64,000 bases of DNA from Apostichopus japonicus (taxonomy: Eukaryota; Echinodermata; Holothuroidea; Aspidochirotida; Stichopodidae): positions 10,236,714 to 10,300,713 of the forward strand of contig NC_092567.1 of NCBI RefSeq assembly GCF_037975245.1. Direction: 5' to 3'. The translations under genes and the position numbers were made by a program. Positions 24,294-34,922 of the stretch are shown piece after piece; positions within the stretch are counted from its first letter, which is position 1, and every line of letters starts with the position of its first letter. Under the pieces are notes generated by a model. It had not been told where the DNA came from, made no database searches, and saw only the letters and a program-made list of their open reading frames with translations.

Positions 24294-24416
24294 ATTTCCA
24301 GAGGACAAGAAATTCGGGCAAAAGTCCTGAAAAATTCGGGCAGCCTAAGAGGCTGCCCGAATTAGGCTGCCCGAATTTTTCAGGACTTTTGCCCGAATTT
24401 CTTGTCCTCTGGAAAT
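24294..24416. repeat. Perfect 53-bp inverted repeat (17-nt loop)
   Basis: Arms 24294-24346 and 24364-24416 are exact reverse complements, beginning atttccagaggacaagaa. The loop contains a further aggctgcccgaatt that can pair with the inner left arm (aattcgggcagcct), giving an alternative 14-bp hairpin. Transcripts of either strand would form long double-stranded RNA. It lies just inside the left end of the 24242-25799 element. Confidence 0.97.
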
Positions 24417-24610
24417 ATATATATATAAATATGCAGTAGCTTGCCCGAATCTTCTTCAAATTTTTGCCCGACAATTCCATAATTTTCTTTATGTAGCATC
24501 ATGATGCCCGAATATTTCCGTGTAACACCACCGTAAGCGCAGTTCATCTGGGCTACCACGCTTTTTGCACAATCAATTTTTTTTCTAACTAGTCAATTGT
24601 ATACCTGGAC

Positions 24611-25251
24611 CAAGGGCGGCGGAACCGAGGGGGGGGCACAGGGGGCACGTGCCCCCCCCCACTTTTCCTCAGGTTAAAAATGTACCTTTTTCGACATAAA
24701 AATTGAGGTGCCTCAAGTTAGCAAGAGGCCAGGGAACCAGAATGAACACTCGGGAAGGGCCGTTTCCGGCCATCTGAGGGGTTTGTAAAACCAAAATTCT
24801 AGTACGCTCCGCGCCAACCGATGGTGGCGCTCCGCTCAGATAGTCGTGCATACAACTTTGCAAATCCTGGCCAAGCCCGTGACTTTTAATGAATTTCTGT
24901 GGGTCAAACTCAAAGTTATTTCGAATGGAAAAAAAATTGTTAAGATATTAACAAGAAAAAAACTGTAATTCGGAAGATTCCTACATTAGCAACTAGCATG
25001 ATTTCACCTCATTTTGTCTCAAAAGAAAACTTGTTCCTTGTTTCCCAATTTGCGCATTGGATATTGCAGTGCTAGTATGCATATTTTCCTTTGGGGGGGG
25101 GGGGGGCGTTGATGGAAATAAGATAATAAAATAAGAGTTATACAGGGTATTAATTATAAGGCTGTATCATTCCAATCGAATTTCTGCAAAGTGCCCTTTG
25201 ATGTCGGTGCCCCCCCCCCCCCCCAGATTAAAAGTGCTTCCGCCGCCCTTG
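24611..25251. mobile_element. hAT-like element with CAAGGGCGGCGGAA ends (nested)
   Basis: The left end is CAAGGGCGGCGGAACC and the right end ...GCTTCCGCCGCCCTTG. Flanks acctggac (24603-24610) and gcctggac (25252-25259) match at 7 of 8 positions. The interior has a family B core at 24757-24843 (reverse) and G or C runs of 10-14 on both sides. It is the same family as 31355-32206. Confidence 0.85.
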
Positions 25252-26217
25252 GCCTGGACATCCCCAACATGAGTGTATATAAGAAACATTTTCTTTTTCA
25301 TGGATGGTTGGGGGGGGGGGGGGGAGTACAGGTTTATCATATATATATTTTATACTTTTTTTGTGAGACAAATTGCAGTCTCACCCGACACAGCGACATT
25401 ATCCTGCCTACGTGTCGTTGAACAATGCATGTTTTTCTGGAGGTAGCTGAGTACTGTGTTAAAATAATAAATAAGGTAACTAAATAGGAGCTTAAAAAAT
25501 ATACTGTCCCATTTTTCCCCTTCAAAGTGATGTAACCATTTTTTCTTCTTCTAATTTACCAAATTTTTCGGGAAGTGTAAATTTCTAAAACGTGAGATAA
25601 TAAAATAAAGAATGTTTAGATGCAACTTGCAAGGCCTCAGAAGTGCCGTTTCCGGCAATCTGAGAGGCATTGTGTGCCAAAAATTTTCTTGTACGCTGCG
25701 CGCCAACCGATGGTGGCGCTCCGCTTAGATAGTGTCACAGGAACTTTCGGGCACAAAAAGTTCTGCCCCCCCAAACTGAAATGGTCCCGTACGCCTATGA
25801 TTCCACATACAGGTGTGAGATATTGGTATACTTTGGTCTACTTACATAGAGCTCTGAATTACCTCTTTCGTCCTGTCACGCTACCAATGTAATACTTTTG
25901 CAATGTAGTAAAACATATGAACACCGTTGAATTGAAAAGCTTAAATAGCAAAACGACTGTATTTTAGGAGACAAAGTACCAACTTTTTAAACACTTTTTT
26001 GTTTCGCGTGCATTGTGTATACTATAGCTACTATGAAAATATTTTGGGCGTCAAGTTAGTAAATTTGTGGAAAATAGATTTGGCTCGCTTCGCGCGCACT
26101 AGCCGCATTGTTGCTGTGAGAATTATTTACTCTTTCCACATGCATGTTAGCTGGATTACCTTAACATTTTCTGCCCACTTCGCAGTCACGCATGTGTGTG
26201 TCTGTCTTCGTTTTAGT

Positions 26218-27040
26218 GACGCCAGCTTGTAATCACGATAACTGATGCAAGATCCGATCGGTCTCATATACTTGGTGGGTATGTTACCAATAGTGAGTAG
26301 ATGGTCCCTATCGTTTTTGGGGGCCAATCTCATTAATATTCCTGAGTGGGCGGGGCTTCGAACAATTTCTTTAAATGCTAATATCTCGGCAACCGTCTTT
26401 CCGATTTTGTTCAAACTTCTTTGGTGGCATTGGTGGGAGATGGGGAACATAAGTAGACGGACTCCTTATCTCGGCAACCGAATGGCCGATTTTGTTCATA
26501 CTTGTTTAGTGGCATTGGTGGGAGGTGCCGAGCCAAATGTAATTTCGTTGAAAGATGCTCGTAATCACTCTTAGTCAATGACGCAAGGTTTGATCATTCC
26601 CATACTTGGGTGGTGGATTACCCAGGGTGAGTAAGTATTCCCTATTGTTTGTGGTTCCAATCTCATTAATATTCCTGAGTGGGCGGGGCTTCGAACAATT
26701 TCTTTAAATGCTAATATCTCGGCAACCGTCTTTCCGATTTTGTTCAAACTTCTTTGGTGGCATTGGTGGGAGATGGGGAACATGTGTAGGTTATAAACAT
26801 ACTTCATCTCATCAATATTCATGAGGGGCGTGGCCAAATGTGATTTCGCTGAAAATTGCTCAGAACCACTTTTTGATTCCTTGCCAGAGGCAAAAGGATG
26901 ATGTGCAGACATACATGTGTGTGTGTCTATATGACGCCTATTGTAACCACTATAAGTGGATGACGCAAGTTCAGATCGTTATAATACTTCGGCGGTGGAT
27001 TACCCATAGTGAATGGATGATTCTTATTGTTTTTGGTTAA
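26218..27040. repeat. Three-copy tandem duplication of about 340-370 bp
   Basis: The block running from taatcac..taa.tgatgcaag through attcctgagtgggcggggct, ctaatatctcggcaaccg and ttggtggcattggtgggaga occurs at about 26230 and again at about 26570. A truncated third copy begins at about 26945 (gtggatgacgcaag). Open frames across it are duplicated in both copies and look incidental, with no family motif. Confidence 0.85.
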
Positions 27041-27528
27041 GGTCAAATGTCACCTTAGGTCAACAGAGGTAGGTCAAACAATTATATCTGGCTTCAAATC
27101 CAAAGGCAATGAATCACGAAGCTCTAGATTCTTGTTATGCATTATAGCCAGCTACACTACATTCCCGGCCCGTAGCATTTATGTTGTGTTACGGTCAGAA
27201 ATTTCCAGGGAGTTGGGTCCAACATGTGATGAAATGTAGTGAGATATGTTAATAAGGAAGTGTGCTTACAAACTGGTGCAATATTTTGCCATTTTTTGTA
27301 GTAAAGTGTCTTCATTATTTAGCCAACATTTTCAAGCACCCCCCCCCCCCCATCTCTGCACACGCTCTGATGATGCATTCAACAGTAGCATACTTCAGTA
27401 AGTCAGGGGCGTGATAAAAATACTGATGGTGTTTGTTTATTCAACAGTATCATGTAGTCTATATACTGTTTATCATCTTTGTGATATCTGTTTTACAAGC
27501 TATTTGAAAGGATTGCCTAGCAAAGAAC

Positions 27529-27673
27529 CAGTGGCATAGTTAGGGGCGCAATGGTATAGGGGCGCCCAAATGTGGTTTGGGCCCGTATAAACTGAACTAA
27601 AACTGTTGACATGGGGCGAAGTTTGCCCCCGCCCCCCCCCCCCCGATCGCCATTTATGCCCAATACGCTACTA
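27529..27673. mobile_element. 145-bp hAT-like mini-element
   Basis: It opens CAGTGGCATAGTTAGGGG and closes GCCCAATACGCTACTA, diverged inverted repeats. Flanks caaagaac (27521-27528) and caaagaat (27674-27681) match at 7 of 8 positions. It holds a 14-C tract. Confidence 0.7.
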
Positions 27674-27949
27674 CAAAGAATTGAAGTCTACTATTACTTC
27701 GCGTTCCCAAAGTAAATCACTGAAGCTGCATAAAGAACTACCATACTACAGTATATTAAAGCTGTAATGCCAGAAAAGATAATCGCACGTAGCGCGACAT
27801 TTTTTCAAATCTGGATTTAACCATTGACCACACTAACTATAATATCATATCGTCTCTGCTTAAAACAGCCTGACTTCGTTCAATCGGCCTCATTTTTTAG
27901 TTTTGATGACGTCACATTGAGTCATATCTAGGTTTTGACGTTATAGGTA

Positions 27950-28527
27950 CAAACCTGTCAACCTGTTTGACTCCAAAATAGGGAGAATAACATTTTTCTG
28001 GGCCAAAAAACAGGGAGAACAAGGGGAAGATAGGGAGGTTGGTAATTTTCAACTGAAATGATATAAATACTCTTAAATAAGTATAGTCTTCTTATGCAAT
28101 ACAATGAGAGAATCATCCAATCAGTGTTTCTTGTTGTAGTTTACAGCAGCTCGCTTCGCTTTCTACAGGGTTTCTTTAGTAGGTCTCCATTTGAAACAGG
28201 GAACAGTGGACTCTGGGTACTGTGACTGTGACTTAATGGCTAGTATGCTAGATAGAGTCCCATCAAGCTTGAGACTTGACCGACTGCAGTCTGTCTTGTT
28301 CTTGCGAACTACACTGAATATAGCCTTTCCTGTTCAGAGTTACTGTGGGGATTTACTAAGCATAGGACTAATTGTTGGCTATTTTCAGAAATGTCGCAAG
28401 TGTAGAACTTAAAAAACCCGGGAGAATAGAATATGAAACCGGGAGGCCGGGAGATTCTGGTAAAAACCGGGAGTATCCCGGTAAAACCGGGAGTCTCCCG
28501 GTAAAACCGGGAGAGTTGACAGGAATG
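27950..28527 (+). mobile_element. CANNCCTGTCAAC element, copy 1
   Basis: The ends are CAAACCTGTCAACC and, in reverse, CATTCCTGTCAACTC. A 6-bp direct repeat, taggta, flanks them (27944-27949 and 28528-28533). The left sub-terminal part contains caaaatagggagaataac and similar words. The right part holds several overlapping hairpins of the form ctcccggt..accgggag (28425-28513). The second copy is 63053-63945 in reverse orientation. No transposase is present. A 6-bp target duplication is unusual for the other elements here, so the superfamily is left open. Confidence 0.75.
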
Positions 28528-28825
28528 TAGGTACGTCAATGTGTATTTTCAATAAGCTATTTTGATTGTTTGTGGTCATGTTTCTATCTTCCTGTAATAT
28601 ATGTTGAGGGTGTAAAACCAATCGTTAATGAGCTGTTACAGAGCCTCAAAATAATCGTTTGCGTCCATTTTGAATTCATATTAATTGGATATAATATTCA
28701 GTGGGGACACGACAACAATATGAAAAAAAGGAAATCTCCTGTTGCAGTTAGTTCTAGGTTCACTTCCATTTTTAATGAACTAAAAGCCTAAACCCTGCCT
28801 ACATCGGCTGCCCATCAATCGTCGA

Positions 28826-28982
28826 ATTTCCAAGGAGGGGATTGTCCTGGTGAATTTGTCCGGGGGGGGGGGTTGTCCGGGGGAAGTTGTCATAGTTGGG
28901 AATTGTGCGGAGTGGGAATTCTCCGAGGGGGGGGGGGGTAATCGTCAGGGGAATTCGTCCAGTGGGGAGTTGTCCGGGAACC
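28826..28982 (-). repeat. Right tandem inverted-repeat arm of the fold-back element
   Basis: Units of the form ggggaattgtccgg run in the opposite sense to the left arm. They include two G tracts, of 10 at 28862-28871 and 12 at 28927-28938. Aligned in reverse, the outer 60 bp match the outer left arm well, including ccggacaactc, ctggac.aattcccc and cggagaatt.cc. Confidence 0.88.
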
Positions 28983-28990
28983 GTATCAAG

Positions 28991-30008
28991 TATGATCATA
29001 TGCCGTTTATATAAACAGAATGAAACATATAAGGTGCTGTTAGCTTCAGAATATTATTTCGTTATCTGTTTTAGGAAAGGCCAATTATTAGGGACAATAT
29101 ATTTGTATCTTAATTGCCCTTTACAGGTACCCTAAGAAGTTCATTGGGACGCATCTAAAATATGTCCCTCTTTTTGAAAAAAAAAAATGCATCTTGTTAT
29201 CCGTCTTTTTAATACCAGATGATTTAATACGTAATGGAACTGAAACATCTTATCTTCAATCTTAAAAAGATATCTAGTCATATATCGTAATAATGATAGT
29301 ATCAACTAAGTACGATATCACGGGGCAAACTTCTTATAATCTTTATATTTAAAATAAAATAAAACTGTTAATAAACTGCTTATCCACTAGAGAGCTTGTG
29401 TAAGAAAATGTTTAAAATTATGTTGGTCTGACGTTTTGATCCTAACAGGATCTACTTCAGAGGCTAAATGACAAGTGGTCATTTCGATCCTACTAGGATC
29501 GAAACGTCAGACCAACTTACCTTTACACGATCTTTGTATTTGTTTGTTGTGTAAACAGTGACTGTCATACAACGGTAGTAAAGTACGTTATAAATTTAGT
29601 GTATGGTACAGGCCAAGTAAATAGCTATAACAATAGGCAAGCAAGTTCCTGATTACGAAAGGTAGGTTAGCTGTGAAAAGATGTTAATATTTATATAGTA
29701 AGTTATGAAAACGAAGGTAGATACGAAAATAAATATATTCATATTAAGAACTAAAAACAAACAGAATTGAAAGAACAGAAAGCCTTGTTATTTGAAATGT
29801 CCCCTTTTCTCATGATCCGATATGTAACAAGTGAAACACGTTTCGTTTTCTGTTATGGAAATCACTGGTTTATACGACTGAAAACGTCTATTGCTTTAAT
29901 AATTTATAATCAAGTTACTATGGGTGACACGTTATTGATTTAATTTTACTGTTAGCTGAACTTTGAGCTGAATTTATCACAGTGTTTTCATCAAGCCAAT
30001 GTTTGTCA
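28991..30008. other. Unannotated DNA with one hairpin
   Basis: Nothing coding was recognised. The single notable structure is the inverted repeat at 29422-29516. Confidence 0.5.
29422..29516. repeat. 31-bp inverted repeat
   Basis: The left arm gttggtctgacgttttgatc... (29422-29452) pairs with 29486-29516 at 28 of 31 positions around a 33-nt spacer. Each arm carries its own small palindrome, gatcct...aggatc. It is probably the remains of a retroelement end, but no family is assigned. Confidence 0.8.
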
Positions 30009-30016
30009 AGTCAAGT

Positions 30017-30387
30017 CAGTGGCGTAGGAAGGTACTTTTGAGTGGGGGGGGGGCTGAAGACTGATGGCCGGCCTGGGGGAGGGGTCTAAGGGAGGGGGTG
30101 TCCCCCTCCCCCTTTGGATTTTTTTGGCATTTCCAGGTGGCCTCAGATGCAGTTTGGTGCAATATAGCACACTTCAACTCCCACTCCATTTTGTAAAGAA
30201 TTTTGCATTTTCACCTGGCCTCAAATGCATTTTGGTGCTCCAAATGAGATTTTTTCTCATTTGGAAATGAAAAAGGGTTTTTCTGACTTGCGGAGCGGGG
30301 GGGGGGGGCGGCGGAATGATACTTCCGCCCCCATATTTTTCACTGGGGGGCTGGCGCCCCCCCAGCCCCCCTGTTCCTACGCCCTTG
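30017..30387 (+). mobile_element. hAT-like MITE, family A copy 3
   Basis: It opens CAGTGGCGTAGGAAGG and closes TGTTCCTACGCCCTTG. The exact 8-bp target duplication agtcaagt is at 30009-30016 and 30388-30395. It is slightly longer than copy 1 through an insertion around 30083 and longer G runs. Confidence 0.92.
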
Positions 30388-30589
30388 AGTCAAGTCACAA
30401 GTCTTTCGCTCATGTCAAGCGTATAACATAACAGCAGCTTATATAGTCATTCTAGACGTAAGCCTAATGATAATCAACGACCGATGTTTAACGAGACATC
30501 TTTATCAAGTGCTTCGGGTCCTGTGAATGACGTGTTTCAGTGAGCTCTTGTTACAATGCTATGGAGGCTACTCTTTTCTACAACAGTAA

Positions 30590-30895
30590 TCATATACACT
30601 GGGCAGCAACTGAAGTAATATTGTACCGTTATGGAGGGCAGGAGTAGAGGGGTAGCTAGGGGGATAGGCCCTCAAGTATTTGTCTGCCACCCCCAGTCAT
30701 ATACACTGGGCAGTAACTGAAATTCAGTGTAAAACCGGTGTACGTTTACTCTCTTAATACGCAAATATAATGTTAATACAAAATCAAAGATTTACTTACT
30801 CTGTACAGAGACTAATCTTGTATCATAATGGAGGGCAGGGGAGGAGCAGAAGGGTCTATACGGCAATAGGCCCTCAAATATTTGTCTGCCACCCC
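30590..30895. repeat. Local duplication
   Basis: The phrases tcatatacactgggcag.aactgaa and atggagggcagg..tag..ggg followed by ataggccctcaa.tatttgtctgccacccc each occur twice (about 30590-30705 and 30692-30894). There is no coding evidence. Confidence 0.75.
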
Positions 30896-31354
30896 TTGAA
30901 ATTATCGAAACTGGAATAGAGATAAACATTATAGTATGAAACATTATTGCCTAGGTTTCCTTTTTTCTGTTGGTTTTATCTGTACCAGGTGTTAACATCC
31001 GCTCCAACTGTTATTACCAAGTACGCAATATAATATCTGAGGGTTGCTCAGAAGGAACATTGATCCCAGATTTTTTTTTAAAACATTCTTGGTCGAATTA
31101 ACCCTGCTTATACCTCGACTTTTGACTATTATTTTTGAAAACAAAAACGATTTTATATCTTGACATTTTGTGGTTATATTTCTGATATTTGATTTTTCTT
31201 ATAGAACAATTTAGACTGATATCGCAACTTTCCACGCTTTATAGAAATCGTAACGTTTGTCATGAAGTTTTGACGATTATCTCGAAAAAACCTGGTGTCC
31301 TCGACACTGAAGAATGTCTTCATCTAACAAGTGAACTAAGGAAGATGTGATGAT

Positions 31355-32206
31355 CAGGCGCGGCGGAACGGGAAAATTATTGGGGGGGGGGCTAATGTGT
31401 GGAGACTGTCTAAGCGGAGCGCCACCATCGGTTGGCGCGGAGCGTACAAGAAAATTTTGGGTTTTTCAAAACCCCAGATGGCCGGAAACGGCACTTCCCG
31501 ATTGTTTCATGCTGCGAATACCTAGCCCTAAAATATGGGTCTCAAGCCTGCAATTTCTCAGATTGCACGTAAAAATCTTTAAAAACATTGTAATCTGTAT
31601 ATTCGATGGTGTTTTAAGAGAGTAGCTATTACTCGTAGTGTACTCGCAAAGACGTTTTTGAGTGTAGTAAATTACTACTTGCCAGTGGCGTAGGAAGGTA
31701 CTTTTGAGTGGGGGGCTGAAGACTGATGGCCGGCCTGGGGGAATTTTTTGCATTTCCAAGTAGCCTCAGTTGCAATTTGGTGCAATATAGCACACTTTAA
31801 CACCCACTCCATTTTGTAAACTTAATTTTGTATTTTCACCAGGCCTTAGATGCAATTTGGTGCTCCAAATGAGATTTTTTTTCTCATTTGGAATGAAAAA
31901 GGGGTTTTCTGACTTGCGAAGCGGGGGGCGGAATGATACTTCCGCCCCTCCACATTTTTCACTGGGGGGCTGGCGCCCCCCCCAGCCCCCCGGTTCCTAC
32001 GCCCTTGCTACTTGCAATTAAATGCAATACTTAAATAAATGTCATAAGAAAAAACAGAAAGCATTTCTTAATGTCAACAAATGGGTAACAAGTATGCATT
32101 GAAAAATATGGTAAATATTGGGGGGGGGGGCTTATCATGCATTTGCCCCCTCAACTTTTTCATTGGGGGGCTGAGCCCCCCAAGCCCCCCGGTTCCGCCG
32201 CCACTG
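31355..32206 (+). mobile_element. hAT-like element with CAGTGGCGGCGGAAC ends
   Basis: It opens CAGGCGCGGCGGAACGGG and closes GTTCCGCCGCCACTG. The exact 8-bp target duplication gtgatgat is at 31347-31354 and 32207-32214. A family B core is at 31408-31500. A complete family A MITE (31683-32007) with its own target duplication is nested inside. Without it the element is about 519 bp. It is the same family as 24611-25251. Confidence 0.9.
31683..32007 (+). mobile_element. hAT-like MITE, family A copy 4 (nested)
   Basis: It opens CAGTGGCGTAGGAAGG and closes GGTTCCTACGCCCTTG. The exact 8-bp target duplication ctacttgc is at 31675-31682 and 32008-32015. It lacks the gtgtccccctcccct block present in the other copies. 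It inserted after its host element (31355-32206) had landed. Confidence 0.93.
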
Positions 32207-32376
32207 GTGATGATCCCCCATCCCTCTTCTTCCCTCCGGCCTCCCCTTCCGACTCATACACCTCCCTTTGACACTCCAGGTATTCAGTCATTCGGTACAA
32301 CGAATATCACCTTTGTGTTATTATACTAATTCTAGTCACAAGAACACTCCGTCTTCAACGCAATCCAATTCCATGA

Positions 32377-32440
32377 TATTAAACTACTGCGTGTACATGG
32401 CTGTGCACTGAATGTAAGGAAAGATAGAACAAACGGAAGC
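32377..32440. repeat. Segmental duplication flank (left part)
   Basis: The stretch tattaaactactgcgtgta ... gcactgaatgtaaggaaagatagaacaa matches 47954-48012 (actaaactactgcgtgta, gcactgaccctgttaggaaagatagaa). The right part of the same duplication resumes at 35510. Confidence 0.75.
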
Positions 32441-32444
32441 AGGA

Positions 32445-32633
32445 CACTTCGCCCAACAACCAATTCGCCCAACTGCCATTTCGCCCAACCTTACCATTTC
32501 GCCCAACCTTACCATTTCGCCCAACCAGCCTGGTCATTTCGCCCAACCAGCCTGGTCATTTCGCCCAACCAGCCTGGTCATTTCGCCCAACCAGCCTGGT
32601 CATTTCGCCCAACCAATCTGGTCATTTCGCCCA
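32445..32633 (+). repeat. Left 22-bp tandem arm
   Basis: About eight units of cattttcgcccaacc-type text have the spacer agcctggt or ttac. The order cacttcgcccaacaacc, aattcgcccaactgcc, then repeats is mirrored at the right end. Confidence 0.92.
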
Positions 32634-32639
32634 AACTTG

Positions 32640-33010
32640 AATAAATATGATATTTCAAAAGGAAACGTTCGGGAATCGTTAACGTTACAGGATACGAACC
32701 GAATACAAAGGAAACTTGAGGATTGATCAGTGTGTTAGGGGTTAGGTTTGATAGTAAACGTTCGAATATTAAGGAATATTAAGGAAACTTGAAGTCCTTT
32801 ACTTTCTATAACTTTAGTAAGGAAACGTTCGGGAATTTTTAACGTTACAGGATACGAACCGAATATTAAGGAATCTTGAAGATGGATCAGTGTTTTATGG
32901 GTTAGGTTTGATAGGTTTGATATATTAAACGTTCGGGAATTGTTAACGTTACGGGATACGAACCGAGTATTAAGGAAACTTGAAGTCGTGGTTACATTGA
33001 TTACATATGT
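32640..33010. repeat. Inner direct repeats of the fold-back-like element
   Basis: Three or four imperfect copies of aaggaaacgttcgggaat, gttaacgttacaggatacga, then accgaatattaagg and gatcagtgttttaggggtta. A further copy lies on the far side of the nested insertion at about 35015-35085, in the same orientation. Confidence 0.85.
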
Positions 33011-33017
33011 GATTACA

Positions 33018-34828
33018 CAGTGGCGGATCCAGGATTTCGCCGAAGGGGGGGCCCAGATGGGAAATGCCTAATCGTCGTCCTGGGGGAGGGGTCTAAGGGG
33101 AGTGGGTGCCCCCCTCCCCTTTGGGAAAATTTCACAAAATATGGAGGTCCTCGGTGCAATCTGGTGCTACTTTTCGTGAAAGTTTGGAGTAAAATTTATT
33201 TCCAATAAATCATGTATTCATGGTTTGCCGGGCATATATTTGCAATTTCGAGCAATGAGCTGGGATTTAAGTCTTTGGGGAGTAGGTGGTGATGCAAACT
33301 ACTTTTTACCAGACTACTCCAGGCCATTTCATCTTGGATGCCCCCTTCCAGATGGAGACTATTGATGCAGTCAGAGTGCCCCTCTCACCTTCACTTTATC
33401 AGAATGATGGTGTACTCTTTTTGCAAATTTATTTACAAAAAATTACACGCACAGTGGCGTAGCTAGGATATTTTGAGTGGGGGGCCATGGGGGGGCTGTT
33501 CTTTCTTGTGGGGGGGGGCGGAGTTTACTATCTAAGCGGAGCGCCACCTTGGTTGGCGCGGAGCGTACAGAGAAAATTTGAGATTTCAGCACCCCCCAGA
33601 TCGCAGGAGATGGCACCTGTGAGGCAAAATAGCAACCACTGAAAAGATGTGCAACTTTGGTGACAGAAATGCAAAAAAAGTTTTTTTCTCTTTCATGCTG
33701 ACTGGCCTTGCCAACTCAGCCAGACTTTTAACTTGAGGGAAGTTGGCATCATTTGTCGTTTCAAGCTGTCAAGGCCTTTCTCCCAACTCAAACCCCTGTG
33801 GGCTACCGGTATATTTGCAGGATATGCCCACATGTGGACTTAAATAGCATTAGAGGAAGGGTGTGGAAGACTAACACGCATCGATGTTTCGGTAATGGTC
33901 CACATTGATGGCTCGGTGCTTATTAGGCCATTTATTGGGTTTCTTGAGGCAGCTGTCATCAGAATCTGGCTTTTTGTGCCAATCGATGACCGATAACATG
34001 TATTGGTATGTAAATTTCTTCTTCATATATCTAGCAACCCTCTAAAAACAAATGAGTGGATTTCATTCCATTGGAGTGATCACTCGGCGCACTTCAAATT
34101 AAGAGTAAAATTTAACTCTATTGGAGTTAACCCTCACTCCTAATATGAGTGAATATAACTCTATTAGGTGTTAAGATTTACTCCAATGGAGTGGAAATTC
34201 ACTCTTATACCGGAATGTGCTCAGTGATCACTCCCATGGAGTGAAATTCACCTATGTTTTTATCAGTACATGCAGTACAGTGCATATCATCATAGACGTA
34301 CGTACGTACGTACTACGTACGTTCGTATATCAGACGTACTCGATACCCACGATACGATACGGTCCTGGAGAAACTATTTCCACTCATCATTTTTTAAGGC
34401 GATACAGTAGTGAGTATTGAACAGGCCCAGCCGCATGTTTGCAGGAAATTCAGAATTCCCAATATTTTATATCTCTACCAGTAGTGAAAATCATGTTTCG
34501 ACAGTTTCGTGGACATAAAAAGTAGTTTTGTGGAATATTCAATGACATATCAGGGGCGGATGCAAGATTTGTGACGGGGGGGGGGGGGGTCTGACTGGTC
34601 CAGCCGCGCCTGAACGTAAGACTATCTAAGCGGAGCGCCATCATCGGTTGGCGCGGAGCGTACAAGAAAATTTTTGGCTTTACAAACCCCCCAGATGGCC
34701 GGAAACGGCACTTCCCGAGTATTCTAAGCAGCATGTACCTAGCCTGAAAATATGGATCTCATGTCTGCAATTTCAGGCCCCCCGTAGCTACGCCACTGAT
34801 CACGCATGGGGCACTTTCCCTCGAACGC

Positions 34829-34864
<36 letters not shown>

Positions 34865-34922
34865 GGATTTTCAAAAAGGGGGGGCCCGGGCCCCCCGGGC
34901 CCCCCCCCTGGATCCGCCCCTG
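33018..34922. mobile_element. hAT-like composite with GGATCC-type ends
   Basis: It opens CAGTGGCGGATCCAGG and closes CCTGGATCCGCCCCTG. The flanks share ttaca but not a full 8-bp repeat. Internal landmarks are a segment near the left end that resembles family A text (ctgggggaggggtctaag), the nested element 33452-34798, and a run of about 32 A at 34830-34861. Confidence 0.7.
33452..34798 (+). mobile_element. Nested hAT-like element with CAGTGGCGTAGCTA ends
   Basis: It opens CAGTGGCGTAGCTAGG and closes GTAGCTACGCCACTG. The flanks tacacgca and atcacgca agree at six of eight positions. It has two family B cores (33525-33620 and 34621-34725), suggesting a further insertion inside. A palindromic (acgt)n patch is at 34294-34325. 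Confidence 0.7.

Larger units (their letters stand above)
24242..25799. mobile_element. hAT-like element with CATAGGCGTACG ends
   Basis: It opens CATAGGCGTACGAGGCG and closes GTCCCGTACGCCTATG. The exact 8-bp target duplication attccaca is at 24234-24241 and 25800-25807. It contains the perfect 53-bp hairpin near its left end, a family B core at 25630-25740 (reverse), and another complete hAT at 24611-25251. There is no transposase frame. Confidence 0.9.
23738..28982. mobile_element. 5.2-kb TU-like fold-back transposon
   Basis: The ends are GGTGACCGGACAACTC and, in reverse, GGTTCCCGGACAACTCC. They are flanked by an exact 8-bp direct repeat, gtatcaag, at 23730-23737 and 28983-28990. Each end is an array of short units of the form ccggacaattacccc, pointing inward in opposite directions (23738-24010 and 28826-28982). 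Terminal inverted repeats made of short tandem units, with 8-bp target duplications, are the hallmark of sea-urchin TU/fold-back elements. No transposase was found. The interior is a patchwork of later insertions: a hAT inside a hAT, a 145-bp hAT-like element and a CANNCCTGTCAAC element, plus a roughly 350-bp tandem duplication. Confidence 0.85.

Noticed and set aside
24224-24480. Overlapping frames on both strands containing QRTRNSGKSPEKFGQP
   Set aside because: They appear on both strands only because of the perfect hairpin.
26127-26912. Repeated minus-strand frame MFPISHQCHQRSLNKIGK
   Set aside because: Present twice because of the tandem duplication; no family motif and no sign of selection that I can judge.
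29422-29516. Possible hammerhead ribozyme (gaaacgtc near a stem)
   Set aside because: The CTGANGA half of the catalytic core is missing; only the inverted repeat is supported.
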